Notes: generated by a model from the letters alone, not told the origin. 64,000 nucleotides of DNA from Rhizorhabdus dicambivorans (GCF_002355275.1 NZ_CP023449.1:1-64000); one strand, 5' to 3'; counted from the stretch's first letter, positions 17,465-26,794 are shown. A program made the numbers and translations.

Positions 17465-18726
17465 AGCTGCACGACATCGCCAAGCAGCGCTTCCTGCTGC
17501 TTCAGGGCCCTCCCGGACCCTTCTTCGACCGGCTCGGCGCCGGGCTGCGCGGCCTGGGCCATGCCGTCCACCGCATCAACCTCAACGCCGGCGACGTCGC
17601 CTCCTGGACCGGCCCGTCGATCGACTATCGCGGCACCAGCGAGCGGTGGCCGAGCTTCGTCGATGACTATCTGGTCCAGCATTCGATCACCGACGTCATC
17701 CTGTTCGGCGACTGCCGCCCGCTCCACAACGCCGCCCGCGGCATGGCGCGGCTGCGCGGCGTGCGCGTCCATGTCTTCGAGGAGGGCTATATCCGGCCCG
17801 ACTGGGCGACGCTCGAACTGGACGGCGTCAACGGCCACAGCCTGCTGCCGCGCGATCCCAAATGGTATCTCGACGCGGCGCGCACCCTGCCGCCGCTGGC
17901 CAAGCGGCCGACCGTGCCGTCGCGTTTCCGGCGCCGCGCGCAGGAGGCGACCAGCTATTATGCGCGCACCTCGCTCGGCAAATGGCGCTTCCCGCACTAC
18001 AAGTCGCATCGCGACCGTTCGGCAGCGGCCGAGGCGCTTGGCTGGCTGAAGCAGTTCGCGCTGCGCAAGCTGCACGAGGGCCAGGCCGAGACCGCGTTGG
18101 CCGCCCTGGAGGGCAAGCGCTATTTCGCGCTGCCGCTCCAGCTTTCGTCGGACCACCAGATCCGCGTCCATTCGCTGTTCGGAACGATGCAGGCGGGCGC
18201 CTCCTACGTCATCGAGAGCTTCGCCCGCTCGGCGCCCGACGACACCTATCTGCTCGTCAAGGAGCATCCGCTCGACAGCAGCCTGTTCAGCTGGCGCCGC
18301 TTCATCCGGCGCGAGGCGCGGCGGCTGAACATCGAGGACCGGGTGCTCTTCGCCAAGGGCGGCAATATCGACGACATCGTCGAGAATTCGCTGGGCGTGG
18401 TGACCGTCAACAGCACCACCGGCACCCTGGCGCTGGCCAATGGCATACCGGTGATCGCGCTGGGCCAGGCGGTGTACAACATCCCCGGCATCACCTTCGA
18501 AGGCCCGCTCGACGCCTTCTGGAGCGACCCCACCCCGCCCGATCCCCGCATCTGGGACGCCTTTTCGCGCGTCCTGCAGGCGCGCTGCCTGGTCTATGGC
18601 GGCTTCGCCAGCGACGAGGGCATCGAGATGCTGGTCGAGGGCTCGATCGCCCGGCTGGTCGAGGCGTCGAAGATCATCGACATCACCAAGCATCTGCGCA
18701 CCGGCACGGCCCAGGCGGCGGAGTAA
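17461..18726 (+). CDS. kpsS: Capsular polysaccharide biosynthesis protein, KpsS type (first beta-Kdo transferase)
   Basis: GTG 17461 lies in the GTGA overlap with kpsC. The 421-residue protein has the KpsS pattern: [74 protein letters not shown] and [19 protein letters not shown]. KpsS adds the first Kdo to the lipid acceptor and KpsC extends it. No capsule polymerase or ABC exporter is adjacent, so the repeat-unit genes must be elsewhere. Confidence 0.88.
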   Translation: MKLHDIAKQRFLLLQGPPGPFFDRLGAGLRGLGHAVHRINLNAGDVASWTGPSIDYRGTSERWPSFVDDYLVQHSITDVILFGDCRPLHNAARGMARLRGVRVHVFEEGYIRPDWATLELDGVNGHSLLPRDPKWYLDAARTLPPLAKRPTVPSRFRRRAQEATSYYARTSLGKWRFPHYKSHRDRSAAAEALGWLKQFALRKLHEGQAETALAALEGKRYFALPLQLSSDHQIRVHSLFGTMQAGASYVIESFARSAPDDTYLLVKEHPLDSSLFSWRRFIRREARRLNIEDRVLFAKGGNIDDIVENSLGVVTVNSTTGTLALANGIPVIALGQAVYNIPGITFEGPLDAFWSDPTPPDPRIWDAFSRVLQARCLVYGGFASDEGIEMLVEGSIARLVEASKIIDITKHLRTGTAQAAE

Positions 18727-18735
18727 GGAAATCCA

Positions 18736-18823
18736 CGTCGCTCCGGCGGAGGCCGGAGCCGCCAGCGGTCCCTGCCCAACGCTCCTCAAATCCGTGGCGG
18801 CCCGGGCCTCCGCCGGGACGACG
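18736..18823. repeat. REP-like inverted pair between convergent kpsS and GNAT genes
   Basis: GTCGCTCCGGCGGAGGCCGG on the left is mirrored by CCGGGCCTCCGCCGGGACGAC on the right in slightly diverged form. It is of the same family as 4549, 10076 and 58023. Confidence 0.65.
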
Positions 18824-18830
18824 CACGTCT

Positions 18831-19361
18831 TCACCCCTTCCGGAAGATATATTCCTCGTCATACCAGCTGCCGACCTTGAAGCGGTAGTCGCCGACCTTG
18901 GCGAATCCGTTCCGGGCATAGACCACCTGAGCCTTGTCGTTACCCGACCAGACGCCGAGCCACACCGGAAAGGCCGGGCGGGTCGCGGCGAGATGATCGA
19001 GCGCGGCATCCAGCAGCGCCCTGCCGAGCTTCAGCCCCTGCGCCTCGCGCAGCACATAGAGCTGATAGAGTTCGCCATGGTCGGGGCTCGCCTCGACATG
19101 GGGCAGCTTGCACGGCCCGACCTGCGCATAGCCGATCAGCCGACCGTCCAGTTCCGCCACCCAGCTCTGCCTGGCAGGATCGGCCAGTTCGGCGGCGACG
19201 GCCTCCGGCGCATAGGAGGCCGCCTCGAACAGGGCGAGGTCGGCCGGCGGATAGGGGATGCCGAACCCCTCCTCCAGGAAGGTCTGCCGAAAGGTGACGA
19301 GCTTGAGATCGGCGAGCGCCGCCGCGTCGTCGGGCCGGGCGGGACGGATGGTAGCGGTCAT
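18831..19361 (-). CDS. GNAT family N-acetyltransferase
   Basis: The 176-residue protein has a single GNAT domain: N-terminal TIRPARPDDAAALADLK, the beta-4 region GELYQLYVLREAQG, acetyl-CoA loop LKLGRALLDAAL, and C-terminal VWSGNDKAQVVYARNGFAKVG. Substrate unknown; the pattern is that of the broad acetyltransferase_1 family. It lies between kpsS (convergent) and the recombinase gene (same strand, 30 bases apart). Confidence 0.88.
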   Translation of the reverse strand: MTATIRPARPDDAAALADLKLVTFRQTFLEEGFGIPYPPADLALFEAASYAPEAVAAELADPARQSWVAELDGRLIGYAQVGPCKLPHVEASPDHGELYQLYVLREAQGLKLGRALLDAALDHLAATRPAFPVWLGVWSGNDKAQVVYARNGFAKVGDYRFKVGSWYDEEYIFRKG

Positions 19362-19391
19362 GGGGCGAGTATAGCTCCAATCCCCAACTGG

Positions 19392-20288
19392 TCACCCTCG
19401 GAGCGATGTCAGCAGATCGGCCTCGGCCAGAGCGCGCTTGAGGCTCATGTCTCCGACGTGCGCATAAATCGCAGTAGTCGATATGTTTTCGTGCCCGAGC
19501 AGCCGTTGTAGAAACCGAAGATCGACGCCATCCTCCAGGAGGAGTGTGGCGCAGCTGTGCCGGAGCATGTGTGGCGTCACCCGACGCTGAACCCCGGCCG
19601 ATTGCGCGAAGCTCCGCAAATGCCTTCGCACCATCTGGCAGGACCATTCGCCATTGCGGGGTGCAAAAAGAACATCGTTACTGCGTTCAGCCAGGCGGGC
19701 GACAAGCCGCTTCAGCTTCTGATCGACGATGAACACACGGCGCTCTCGGCTGCCTTTGCCTCGGACGCGAAGGGCGCCTTCGGCGCAGTCATAGTCTGCG
19801 GCCCGCAAACCGACCAGTTCGCTTACCCGCAGGCCTACCGAGATCAAGACCAGGATGGCCGCAGGAAACGACTTGGCGGAAAGGGAACGGGCGGGATCGT
19901 CGCAAAGCCCCCACGCCGCGTCCACGAGCAGTTTCGCATCCGCCCGACCCAATCCTCTAGGTAAGGACCGCGGGCGGGGGAGCTGCATCGCCAACTCACC
20001 GAAAGGCGAGCGCCTGATCGCGCCTGACCGCACCAGATCCTTGTAGAACCCCCTCAGGCACGCCATTCGCCGCCGCACCGTGCGGGGAGCGGCCTCCTTC
20101 TCGTCCGTGAGGTACCGGGCATAGGCGAGTATGCTCTCGCCGCGTCGGGGGCACAGATTACGCTGCTCGAGAAAGCTGGAATAGCTGCGCAGATCACCCT
20201 CATACGCCCTCGCCGTGTGGACCGAAGCGTTGCGGGTCACCTTCAGACGGCTCACATAGGCTGCCGCCATCGCCGATGTAACGATCAA
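19392..20288 (-). CDS. Tyrosine recombinase (Xer/integrase family)
   Basis: TTG 20286-20288 follows a strong GGAGGAAAAC site and is preferred to the longer GTG start at 20339. The 298-residue protein has an N-terminal SAM-like core-binding domain (AAAYVSRLKVTRNASVHTAR) and a catalytic domain with all conserved residues: Arg in SVGLRVSELVGL, Lys in RVRGKGSRERRV, His-X-X-Arg in TPHMLRHSCATLL, His in LLGHENIS, and the Tyr nucleophile in TTAIYAHV. Its length is that of XerC/D-like enzymes. The nearby inverted 16-bp sequences (20417 and 22086) have an ATAA-N7-TTAT centre like a Xer-type core site, so the enzyme may act on them. Confidence 0.9.
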   Translation of the reverse strand: MIVTSAMAAAYVSRLKVTRNASVHTARAYEGDLRSYSSFLEQRNLCPRRGESILAYARYLTDEKEAAPRTVRRRMACLRGFYKDLVRSGAIRRSPFGELAMQLPRPRSLPRGLGRADAKLLVDAAWGLCDDPARSLSAKSFPAAILVLISVGLRVSELVGLRAADYDCAEGALRVRGKGSRERRVFIVDQKLKRLVARLAERSNDVLFAPRNGEWSCQMVRRHLRSFAQSAGVQRRVTPHMLRHSCATLLLEDGVDLRFLQRLLGHENISTTAIYAHVGDMSLKRALAEADLLTSLRG

Positions 20289-20386
20289 GTTTTCCTCCAA
20301 TCCGGACAAGAAGCCGCACGATCTGCCGGCGGCTCGCACCTATAAGCGGAGCATGGCCGGCGTCGCACCTTTCGGGCGGATCGAAA

Positions 20387-20415
20387 TTCGATTATCTCCT
20401 GTGCCGACTTATGAT
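20387..20415 (+). promoter_or_regulatory. Possible sigma-70 promoter reading into the islet
   Basis: TTCGAT (20387) and TATGAT (20410), 17 bases apart, lie just outside the left 16-bp repeat and point towards the methyltransferase gene. No comparable pair is seen outside the right repeat. Confidence 0.35.
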
Positions 20416-20416
20416 G

Positions 20417-20432
20417 GATAACTCGGGATTAT
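20417..20432 (+). repeat. Left 16-bp inverted boundary sequence of the recombinase islet
   Basis: GATAACTCGGGATTAT occurs here and, inverted, at 22086-22101. It ends two bases before the GTG start of the methyltransferase. The ends GATAA and TTAT form short inverted arms around seven bases. Confidence 0.7.
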
Positions 20433-20433
20433 C

Positions 20434-21150
20434 GTGGAAGAGGCAAATCGGGTACGGCAATCCGCCACCAAGCATTATGCCTCGGGAGCCCCGATCTGGG
20501 TCGAGGATGATCGATGGAATCTACATAAGCGGGAGAATATCAGCCGCTTCTGCATGCAATGGGTGCAGATTCCGACAGCAGGCATGCATGTGCTGAATGC
20601 AGGTTCGGGGTCGCATTTCTATGATTGGCTACCCGAACAGACGATCAATATGGATCGGTTTTGGCTGCAGGCGGGGAAACTTCCCCGTGCCGTCGCTGCT
20701 GATATCGAAAGCCTGCCATTTAGATCGGCCAGCTTCGATGTGGTCATCTGCGTCGGCAGCGTCCTGAACTATGCTTCTGCCATGGAAGCGATCGCCGAGC
20801 TCTCGAGAGTGCTGAAGCCCGGTGGCTTGCTCATCCTGCATTACGAAACGAGCGATAGCGCTGAGCATGTCGGCACATCTCGGTGGAAGCGGCCCGCCGC
20901 TCCGCTTGGGACCGTGAACAACGGAAAAAGCGATATGATCTGGATCTATTCTCGGTCCTTTATCCGACGAATATTGAAGCAGTTCCACATCACTATCGAT
21001 CAGGAGCAGGGCTTCCACATAGCTTCAGCTGCATTGCTTCGGCTCGGCATGTCCCAGGATCGGGCTGCGCGAGCCGCGTCCGCAGATAACTACCTTCGCT
21101 TCGCGAGCAGCCTGGCCGACGACATCATCCTAGCTGGTCGAAAATCCTGA
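20434..21150 (+). CDS. Class I SAM-dependent methyltransferase
   Basis: GTG 20434 gives a 238-residue protein. Motif I is HVLNAGSGSHFYDWLP at about residue 52; the acidic adenosine region is RAVAADIESLPF; motif IV is SFDVVICVGSVLNYASA; and LSRVLKPGGLLILHYE follows, as in methyltransf_11 proteins. The substrate cannot be predicted. Base composition is clearly lower in GC than the neighbouring housekeeping genes, pointing to transfer. Its 3' end overlaps the convergent GNAT gene by 26 bases. Confidence 0.85.
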   Translation: MEEANRVRQSATKHYASGAPIWVEDDRWNLHKRENISRFCMQWVQIPTAGMHVLNAGSGSHFYDWLPEQTINMDRFWLQAGKLPRAVAADIESLPFRSASFDVVICVGSVLNYASAMEAIAELSRVLKPGGLLILHYETSDSAEHVGTSRWKRPAAPLGTVNNGKSDMIWIYSRSFIRRILKQFHITIDQEQGFHIASAALLRLGMSQDRAARAASADNYLRFASSLADDIILAGRKS

Positions 21151-22087
21151 GAAATTGTCGGCGGACTGTCCGGTTGGACAGAACGGCAACGAAGATCACG
21201 GCCGCCAGCGAGAGCACCACAATGCCGGTCTGCACGCTTGGGGCTACGGCCAATGGGATACTGACCAGAGCGGACGTCATCAGCACCACAGCCAAACCTG
21301 CGCGATGACGTTCGGTCGCTGGTTCGAGTCTGACATCGGCGTCTTTCATTCCGTTCAGCGTGATGGGATCGTTCGCGTGCGCGCGCTGATGCAGGCGTTC
21401 CCGTTCCTCCGTCAGAACGCGGGCATACTCGACCTTTCGTCCATCCGACAGAAACGGGCCATACCAGCGCAGGTAGTGGTTGAAATAGATGAGATCCACG
21501 ATCTTCATGAACTCACCTGCATCGATTTGCTCTCGATCAGGGCTAGGCGCTATCATCAGAAGCGCGCGACATGACGAGACGGATTTCACGCAACTTGGAT
21601 CGGGAGCCATATAATCGATCCTCGCCCGCTTGAACCCTTGGAAGCGAAGCAGCCGGACCAACATGTGAGGCCCCATCGCGTGGGCGGACGATGCATAGTC
21701 GACGAGCACTTCCGAAACGAAGTAATTCGCAATGATGCGCTTTTCTTCGAGATACTCAGCGATCAGGTCCGCGAATGCGAAATAGGCTCCATAGCCACGC
21801 CGGTTAGGCGCAATGACGATAAAGTCGAATATTCCTATTTTTTCATCAGGATAATACATCAGAACGGCAAAGCCGCAGGCGTCTCCTTTGAAGGATAAGC
21901 CGAAATATATTATCCGCCGGCCCTGAAGCGGGCTGCCAAGGTAGTAGATAAGCTCCTTCGTATCGGTCCGGTGCTTTGGGGAAAAATATTGAACATATAT
22001 CCCGAGGTAAGCCTCGAGCCTTCTGAGGGGCGAGGCGCTCTGATCGAACACCTCCAGTTCAAAGGAGCTTTGTACCCGCCGACCCAT
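21125..22087 (-). CDS. GNAT-like acyltransferase with two C-terminal membrane helices
   Basis: The 320-residue protein begins MGRRVQSSFELEVFD, with its ATG inside the right 16-bp repeat. Residues about 30-160 look like a GNAT fold (FKGDACGFAVLMYY, IGIFDFIVIAPNRRGYGAYFAFA with the acetyl-CoA loop). A helical region follows, then two hydrophobic segments near the end (AGLAVVLMTSALVSIPLAVA and TGIVVLSLAAVIFVAVL). The enzyme would be anchored in the inner membrane by its tail. It is AT-richer than its surroundings. I do not recognise a named family with this arrangement. Confidence 0.7.
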   Translation of the reverse strand: MGRRVQSSFELEVFDQSASPLRRLEAYLGIYVQYFSPKHRTDTKELIYYLGSPLQGRRIIYFGLSFKGDACGFAVLMYYPDEKIGIFDFIVIAPNRRGYGAYFAFADLIAEYLEEKRIIANYFVSEVLVDYASSAHAMGPHMLVRLLRFQGFKRARIDYMAPDPSCVKSVSSCRALLMIAPSPDREQIDAGEFMKIVDLIYFNHYLRWYGPFLSDGRKVEYARVLTEERERLHQRAHANDPITLNGMKDADVRLEPATERHRAGLAVVLMTSALVSIPLAVAPSVQTGIVVLSLAAVIFVAVLSNRTVRRQFLRIFDQLG

Positions 22088-22101
22088 AATCCCGAGTTAT
22101 C
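22086..22101 (-). repeat. Right 16-bp inverted boundary sequence of the recombinase islet
   Basis: Exact inverted copy of 20417-20432. The ATG of the membrane-tailed GNAT gene overlaps its inner end, so both convergent genes start at equivalent places next to the same sequence. Confidence 0.7.
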
Positions 22102-22145
22102 ATTCACGGCGTGTACAAGAGGCCGACACCTGAAGGGCTGACGCC

Positions 22146-22179
22146 AAAAGAAAGGGCGCGGGGATTGCTCCCCGCGCCC
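22146..22179 (-). terminator. Rho-independent terminator of rpsA
   Basis: On the minus strand GGGCGCGGGG-AGCAAT-CCCCGCGCCC (10-bp stem) is followed by TTTCTTTT, 24 bases after the rpsA stop. Confidence 0.9.
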
Positions 22180-22203
22180 TGATCCCTGGTCGTCCAAGCC
22201 AGC

Positions 22204-23913
22204 TTAGCTGTTCTGGCGCGCCTTGAGGGCCTCGCCCAGGATGTCGCCGAGCGACGCACCCGAGTCCGACGAACCGTACTGCGCGACGGCCTGCTTCTCC
22301 TCGGCGATCTGCATCGCCTTGACCGAGAAGGTCGGCTTCTTGGAACGGTCGAAACCGGTCACCATCGCGTCGAACTTCTGGCCGACCTGGAAACGCTCCG
22401 GACGCTGCTCGTCGCGGTCGCGGCCGAGATCGCTGCGCTTGATGAAGCCGGCGGCGCCATCGTCGCCCGCCTGCACCTCGAGGCCGCCATCGGTGATGGC
22501 GAGGACGGTGACGGTGACGACCGCGCTCTTGTTGAGCTTCGAGCCGTCCGAGGTCGCTGCGGCGACGCCGCCACGCTCGAGCTGCTTGATGCCGAGCGAG
22601 ATGCGCTCCTTCTCCGAGTCGATGTCGAGGACGATCGCCTTGACGGTCTCACCCTTGTGGTGGAGCGCCAGCGCTTCCTCACCCGACACGCCCCAGGCGA
22701 TGTCGGACATGTGGACCATGCCGTCGACATCGTTGTCGAGGCCGACGAACAGGCCGAACTCGGTCGCGTTCTTGACCTCGCCCTCGACCACCGAGCCGAC
22801 CGGGTGCGCTTCGGCGAAGGCCTCCCACGGATTGGTGATCGCCTGCTTGAGGCCCAGCGAGATGCGGCGCTTGTCGGCATCGACCTCGAGGATGACGACT
22901 TCGACTTCCTGGCTGGTCGAGACGATCTTGCCCGGATGGACGTTCTTCTTGGTCCAGCTCATCTCGGAGACGTGGACCAGGCCCTCGATCCCCGCTTCCA
23001 GCTCCACGAAGGCGCCATATTCGGTGATGTTGGTGACGCGGCCGGTGAACTTGCCACCGATCGGGTACTTGGCGGCCGCACCCTCCCACGGATCGCTCTC
23101 GAGCTGCTTCATGCCGAGCGAGATGCGCTGGGTGTCCTTGTTGATGCGGATGATCTGCACCTTCACGACATCGCCGATGTTAATCATCTCGTTCGGATGG
23201 CCGACGCGCTTGTAGCTCAGATCGGTGACGTGCAGCAGGCCGTCGATGCCGCCGAGATCGACGAAGGCGCCGTAATCGGTGATGTTCTTGACGACACCCT
23301 CGATCACCTGGCCCTCGGCGAGCGACTGGATCAGGCCCGAACGCTGCTCGGCGCGGGTCTCTTCGAGGACGGCGCGGCGCGACACGACGATGTTGCCGCG
23401 GCGGCGATCCATCTTGAGGATCTGGAAGGGCTGCGGGATGTCCATCAGCGGGGTGACGTCGCGGACCGGGCGGATGTCGACCTGCGAGCCGGGCAGGAAG
23501 GCCACGGCGCCGTTGAGGTCGACGGTGAAGCCGCCCTTGACGCGGCCGAAGATGACGCCCTCGACGCGGGTGGACTGGCCGAACTCGGCCTCCAGCTTGT
23601 CCCAGGCGGCTTCGCGGCGGGCGCGGTCGCGGCTGAGCATCGCTTCGCCATGGACGTTCTCGACGCGGTCGACATAGACTTCGACCTCGTCACCGATCTT
23701 GAGATCGGCCTTCTGGCCGGGCGCAGGCGCGAATTCGCGCAGCGCCACGCGGCCTTCGGACTTCAGGCCGACGTCGATGACGGCCATGTCGTTCTCGATG
23801 GCGGTGACGGTGCCCTTGACGACGCGGCCTTCGAAGCCTTCATTCTCGCCGCCGAGGGTCTGATTCAGGAGAGCCGCGAAATCGTCGCGGGTCGGGTTTG
23901 CCGAAGTGGCCAT
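22204..23913 (-). CDS. rpsA: 30S ribosomal protein S1
   Basis: A 569-residue protein with six S1 RNA-binding repeats, for example VVKNITDYGAFVDLGGIDGL, GRVTNITEYGAFVELEAGIE and VKNATEFGLFVGLDNDVDG. It starts MATSANPTRDDFAALL. S1 binds mRNA at the small subunit and helps unfold it for initiation. It lies 256 bases downstream of cmk in the common cmk-rpsA order. The ihfB gene that often follows rpsA in proteobacteria is not here; the recombinase islet is. Confidence 0.98.
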   Translation of the reverse strand: MATSANPTRDDFAALLNQTLGGENEGFEGRVVKGTVTAIENDMAVIDVGLKSEGRVALREFAPAPGQKADLKIGDEVEVYVDRVENVHGEAMLSRDRARREAAWDKLEAEFGQSTRVEGVIFGRVKGGFTVDLNGAVAFLPGSQVDIRPVRDVTPLMDIPQPFQILKMDRRRGNIVVSRRAVLEETRAEQRSGLIQSLAEGQVIEGVVKNITDYGAFVDLGGIDGLLHVTDLSYKRVGHPNEMINIGDVVKVQIIRINKDTQRISLGMKQLESDPWEGAAAKYPIGGKFTGRVTNITEYGAFVELEAGIEGLVHVSEMSWTKKNVHPGKIVSTSQEVEVVILEVDADKRRISLGLKQAITNPWEAFAEAHPVGSVVEGEVKNATEFGLFVGLDNDVDGMVHMSDIAWGVSGEEALALHHKGETVKAIVLDIDSEKERISLGIKQLERGGVAAATSDGSKLNKSAVVTVTVLAITDGGLEVQAGDDGAAGFIKRSDLGRDRDEQRPERFQVGQKFDAMVTGFDRSKKPTFSVKAMQIAEEKQAVAQYGSSDSGASLGDILGEALKARQNS

Positions 23914-24169
23914 AGGTTGGAGTTTCCTGTCTTATCTGTTTCCGGCCATCCGGTTGTCTCCGGAGGTCTTGGGGCCAGAACCGCCACAGGAACCTCATGC
24001 CCCTGCGGCATCCGTGAGACGGCCGTTCCCGCGAAAGCCCCGAAAACGCAAAGGGCGTGGCAAAGGATCGGCGTATCCACCGACCCCCTGTCACGCCTGC
24101 TGGCGATCGCTTTTTGTTGCCGCGAACTCCGAGCCGGCAGATTTTCATCTGCCTCGAAATCGCTAAGCT

Positions 24170-24796
24170 TTAGCGGTCAGCCTTCCGGGCTTCCACGAGC
24201 GCAATCGCCCGCTGGACGGCCGCGTCTATACTCAGATCGCTGGTATCGAGCAAGTCGGCATCCTCGGCCTGCCGCAACGGCGCGGCGGATCGAGCGGTAT
24301 CGCGTTCGTCGCGGGCCAGGATGTCGGCCATCACCGCATCGAACGGCACGCCCCCGCCCATCGATTCGAGTTCGCGGAAGCGGCGCTGTGCGCGGATGCC
24401 GCTGCTGGCGGTGACGAACAGCTTGGCTTCGGCCTGGGGGGCGATGACGGTGCCGATGTCGCGCCCGTCGAGCACCGCGCCGCCCGGCTGCCCGGCGAAG
24501 GCGCGCTGCCGCTCCAGCAGCGCCTCGCGCACCTGGGGATGGGCAGAGACGAGCGAGGCGGCCCTGCCGGCCGATTCGGTCTTGAGCACGGCATCGGCCA
24601 GCAGCGCCGGATCGAATGCGCAGCCGTGGAGCGCGTCCTCGGCATCGCCCGGATCGCCGCCCGCCCGCATCACCGAGACGCCGACCGCGCGATAGAGCAG
24701 ACCGGTGTCGAGATGCGGCAGGCCATAATGGCGGGCAAGCGCCTTGGCGATCGTGCCCTTGCCAGACGCGGCAGGCCCATCGACCGCAATGATCAT
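24170..24796 (-). CDS. cmk: Cytidylate kinase
   Basis: A 208-residue P-loop kinase: [15 protein letters not shown] at residues 7-21, [33 protein letters not shown], and a C-terminal LID with [14 protein letters not shown]. It phosphorylates CMP and dCMP. Its ATG overlaps the aroA stop (ATGA), giving the conserved aroA-cmk-rpsA block. Confidence 0.97.
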   Translation of the reverse strand: MIIAVDGPAASGKGTIAKALARHYGLPHLDTGLLYRAVGVSVMRAGGDPGDAEDALHGCAFDPALLADAVLKTESAGRAASLVSAHPQVREALLERQRAFAGQPGGAVLDGRDIGTVIAPQAEAKLFVTASSGIRAQRRFRELESMGGGVPFDAVMADILARDERDTARSAAPLRQAEDADLLDTSDLSIDAAVQRAIALVEARKADR

Positions 24797-26130
24797 GCCG
24801 CCTCGGCGCCGAGGCCGGTCATCAGTGCGGTGAAGCCCGGGAAGCTGGTGGCGACTGGGCTCATGTCGTCGATCACCACCGGCGCCTTCGCGACCAGCCC
24901 GGCCACCGCGAAGCTCATCGCGATGCGATGATCGAGCCGTGCCGCGATCGTGGCGCCACCGGCCAGCGGATCACCGCCCGTGCCGTCGATGATCAGGCCG
25001 TCCTCCAGTTCCTCGACCCGCGCGCCGATCGCGCGCAGCCCCTCGGCCATCACCGCGATCCGGTCCGACTCCTTGACCCGCAGCTCCTCCAGGCCGCGCG
25101 CGACGGTGCGGCCCTCGGCCAGCGCGGCGGCGACGAACAGCACCGGATATTCATCGACCATCGAGGCGACGGTCTCGACCGGCGTCTCGATCCCCTTGAG
25201 CAGCGAGTGGCGCACGACGATGTCGGCGACGGGCTCCCCGCCCACCTCGCGCCTGTTCGTGAATTCGATGTCGCCGCCCATCATCCGCAACACATCGAAC
25301 AGGGCGGCACGGGTGGGGTTGAGCCCGACATTGGTGACGGTGACCTCCGACCCCGGCACCAGCAGCGCCGCGACCACCGGGAAGGCCGCCGAGGAGGGAT
25401 CGCCGGGAACGACGATATGCTGCGGCCGCAGTTCGGCCTCGCCGCGAATCGAAATGATGCGGGCGCCGTCCCCAGCCTGCTCGACCGACAGATCGGCGCC
25501 GAAGCCCCGGAGCATCCGCTCGCTATGGTCGCGGGTGGCGATCGGCTCGATCACGCGGGTGATGCCCGGCGTGTTGAGCCCGGCCAGCAGCACCGCCGAC
25601 TTGACCTGCGCGGAGGCGACCGGAAGCCGATATTCGATTGGCACGGCCGGCGAGAGGCCGCGCAGCATCAGCGGCAGGCGGCCGCCGGGGCTGGGCGTCA
25701 CCTCCGCCCCCATCAGCGACAGCGGCTCGATCACCCGGTTCATCGGCCGCTTCGACAGCGACGCATCGCCGATGAAGGTGGCAGTGATCGCATGGGAGGC
25801 GATCAGGCCCATCAGCAGCCGGGTCGAGGTGCCCGAATTGCCCATGTCGAGCGCCACCTCCGGCTGGAGCAGCCCGCCGACGCCGACGCCATGGATGCGC
25901 CAGACATCGTCGGCGCCGCGCTCGATCGTCGCTCCCATCGCCCTCATCGCCGCCGCCGTGGCGAGCACATCCTCACCCTCGAGCAGTCCCTCCACCCGGC
26001 TTTCGCCCACCGCCAGCGCCGACAGCATCAGCGAACGGTGCGAGATCGACTTGTCGCCGGGCACGGCGATGGTGCCCCGGAGCGGGCCGGGCGCGGAGAA
26101 GGAAGCGGGGCGGGGCGTGGGGCCGTGCAT
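24793..26130 (-). CDS. aroA: 3-phosphoshikimate 1-carboxyvinyltransferase (EPSP synthase)
   Basis: ATG 26128-26130 ([15 protein letters not shown]) gives 445 residues; the frame extends upstream but without a better start. Visible family motifs are [75 protein letters not shown] and [23 protein letters not shown] and [11 protein letters not shown] are of the type seen in class II enzymes, which are often less sensitive to glyphosate. The enzyme joins shikimate 3-phosphate and PEP in aromatic amino acid synthesis. Confidence 0.97.
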   Translation of the reverse strand: MHGPTPRPASFSAPGPLRGTIAVPGDKSISHRSLMLSALAVGESRVEGLLEGEDVLATAAAMRAMGATIERGADDVWRIHGVGVGGLLQPEVALDMGNSGTSTRLLMGLIASHAITATFIGDASLSKRPMNRVIEPLSLMGAEVTPSPGGRLPLMLRGLSPAVPIEYRLPVASAQVKSAVLLAGLNTPGITRVIEPIATRDHSERMLRGFGADLSVEQAGDGARIISIRGEAELRPQHIVVPGDPSSAAFPVVAALLVPGSEVTVTNVGLNPTRAALFDVLRMMGGDIEFTNRREVGGEPVADIVVRHSLLKGIETPVETVASMVDEYPVLFVAAALAEGRTVARGLEELRVKESDRIAVMAEGLRAIGARVEELEDGLIIDGTGGDPLAGGATIAARLDHRIAMSFAVAGLVAKAPVVIDDMSPVATSFPGFTALMTGLGAEAA

Positions 26131-26244
26131 AGGCCGCGGCTTTTGACAGCGGCCTCCCGCTATGGCAAGGCGCGCGGCGTTTCGGCGTTCCATTGACGTG
26201 GGCCGCTGCGAGATATTTTCAATTTCGACTGGAGTTTGCTGACC

Positions 26245-26562
26245 GTGGTGAAACCGGAATGGGGCACCAAGCGGGCCTGCCCGAAGTGCGGCACCCGCTT
26301 TTATGATCTGGAAAAGGACGATCCCGTCACCTGCATCGAATGCGGTGCGGCGTGGGAACCCGATCCCATCCTGAAGTCGAAGCAGCCGCTGCCGTTCGAC
26401 GCGCCCAAGAAGGAAGTGCCCGAGAAGACCGTCGACAGCGACCTGTCCGACGACGATCTGGACATTGACGAGGACGCCGAGGAGAATCCGGACGACGACG
26501 TCGATCTGGGCGGCGACGACGATATCGGCCTGAACACCGCCGACGACGACGACGAGAATTGA
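26245..26562 (+). CDS. TIGR02300 family zinc-ribbon protein with acidic tail
   Basis: GTG 26245 (after CTGGAG) gives [16 protein letters not shown], 105 residues. Two CXXC pairs, CPKCGTRFY and CIECGAAW, form a zinc ribbon in the first 45 residues; the rest is almost all Asp and Glu. The family is conserved in alphaproteobacteria next to aroA, with unknown function. It is divergent from aroA. Confidence 0.9.
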   Translation: MVKPEWGTKRACPKCGTRFYDLEKDDPVTCIECGAAWEPDPILKSKQPLPFDAPKKEVPEKTVDSDLSDDDLDIDEDAEENPDDDVDLGGDDDIGLNTADDDDEN

Positions 26563-26570
26563 GGTGGAAC

Positions 26571-26601
26571 GCCGGGCGGCCCGTGAGACGGGCTTCCCGG
26601 C
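26571..26601. terminator. Hairpin after the TIGR02300 gene
   Basis: GCCGGG-CG-GCCCGT-GAG-ACGGGC-TT-CCCGGC forms a 12-bp stem with one internal loop, nine bases after the stop. There is no T run, so terminator function is only likely. Confidence 0.5.
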
Positions 26602-26718
26602 ACCGCTTCACACAAAAAGCCGCGCCCGGCGAAAAACCCCTCTTGCGAGGGCGTTCAAGCTGACCTAAAGGGCGCGCTCCGCTGCCGGTCCCACCCGGCA
26701 AGCGCTGCAAAATGGCAC

Positions 26719-26794
26719 GGGGCCGTAGCTCAGCTGGGAGAGCGCTGCAATGGCATTGCAGAGGTCAGGGGTTCGATCCCCCTCGGCTCCACCA
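26719..26794 (+). tRNA. tRNA-Ala (anticodon GGC)
   Basis: A 76-base cloverleaf: acceptor GGGGCCG paired with CGGCTCC including the G3-U70 alanine identity pair, D arm TAGCTCAGCTGGGAGAGC, anticodon arm CTGCA-ATGGCAT-TGCAG with GGC, and T arm GGTTCGATCC. The CCA end is encoded. The tRNA 3' end faces the KAP islet. Confidence 0.97.

Noticed and set aside
20411-20596. 61-codon frame starting MMDNSGLSW across the left 16-bp repeat
   Set aside because: It is out of frame with the methyltransferase and overlaps its coding region; the methyltransferase has conserved motifs.
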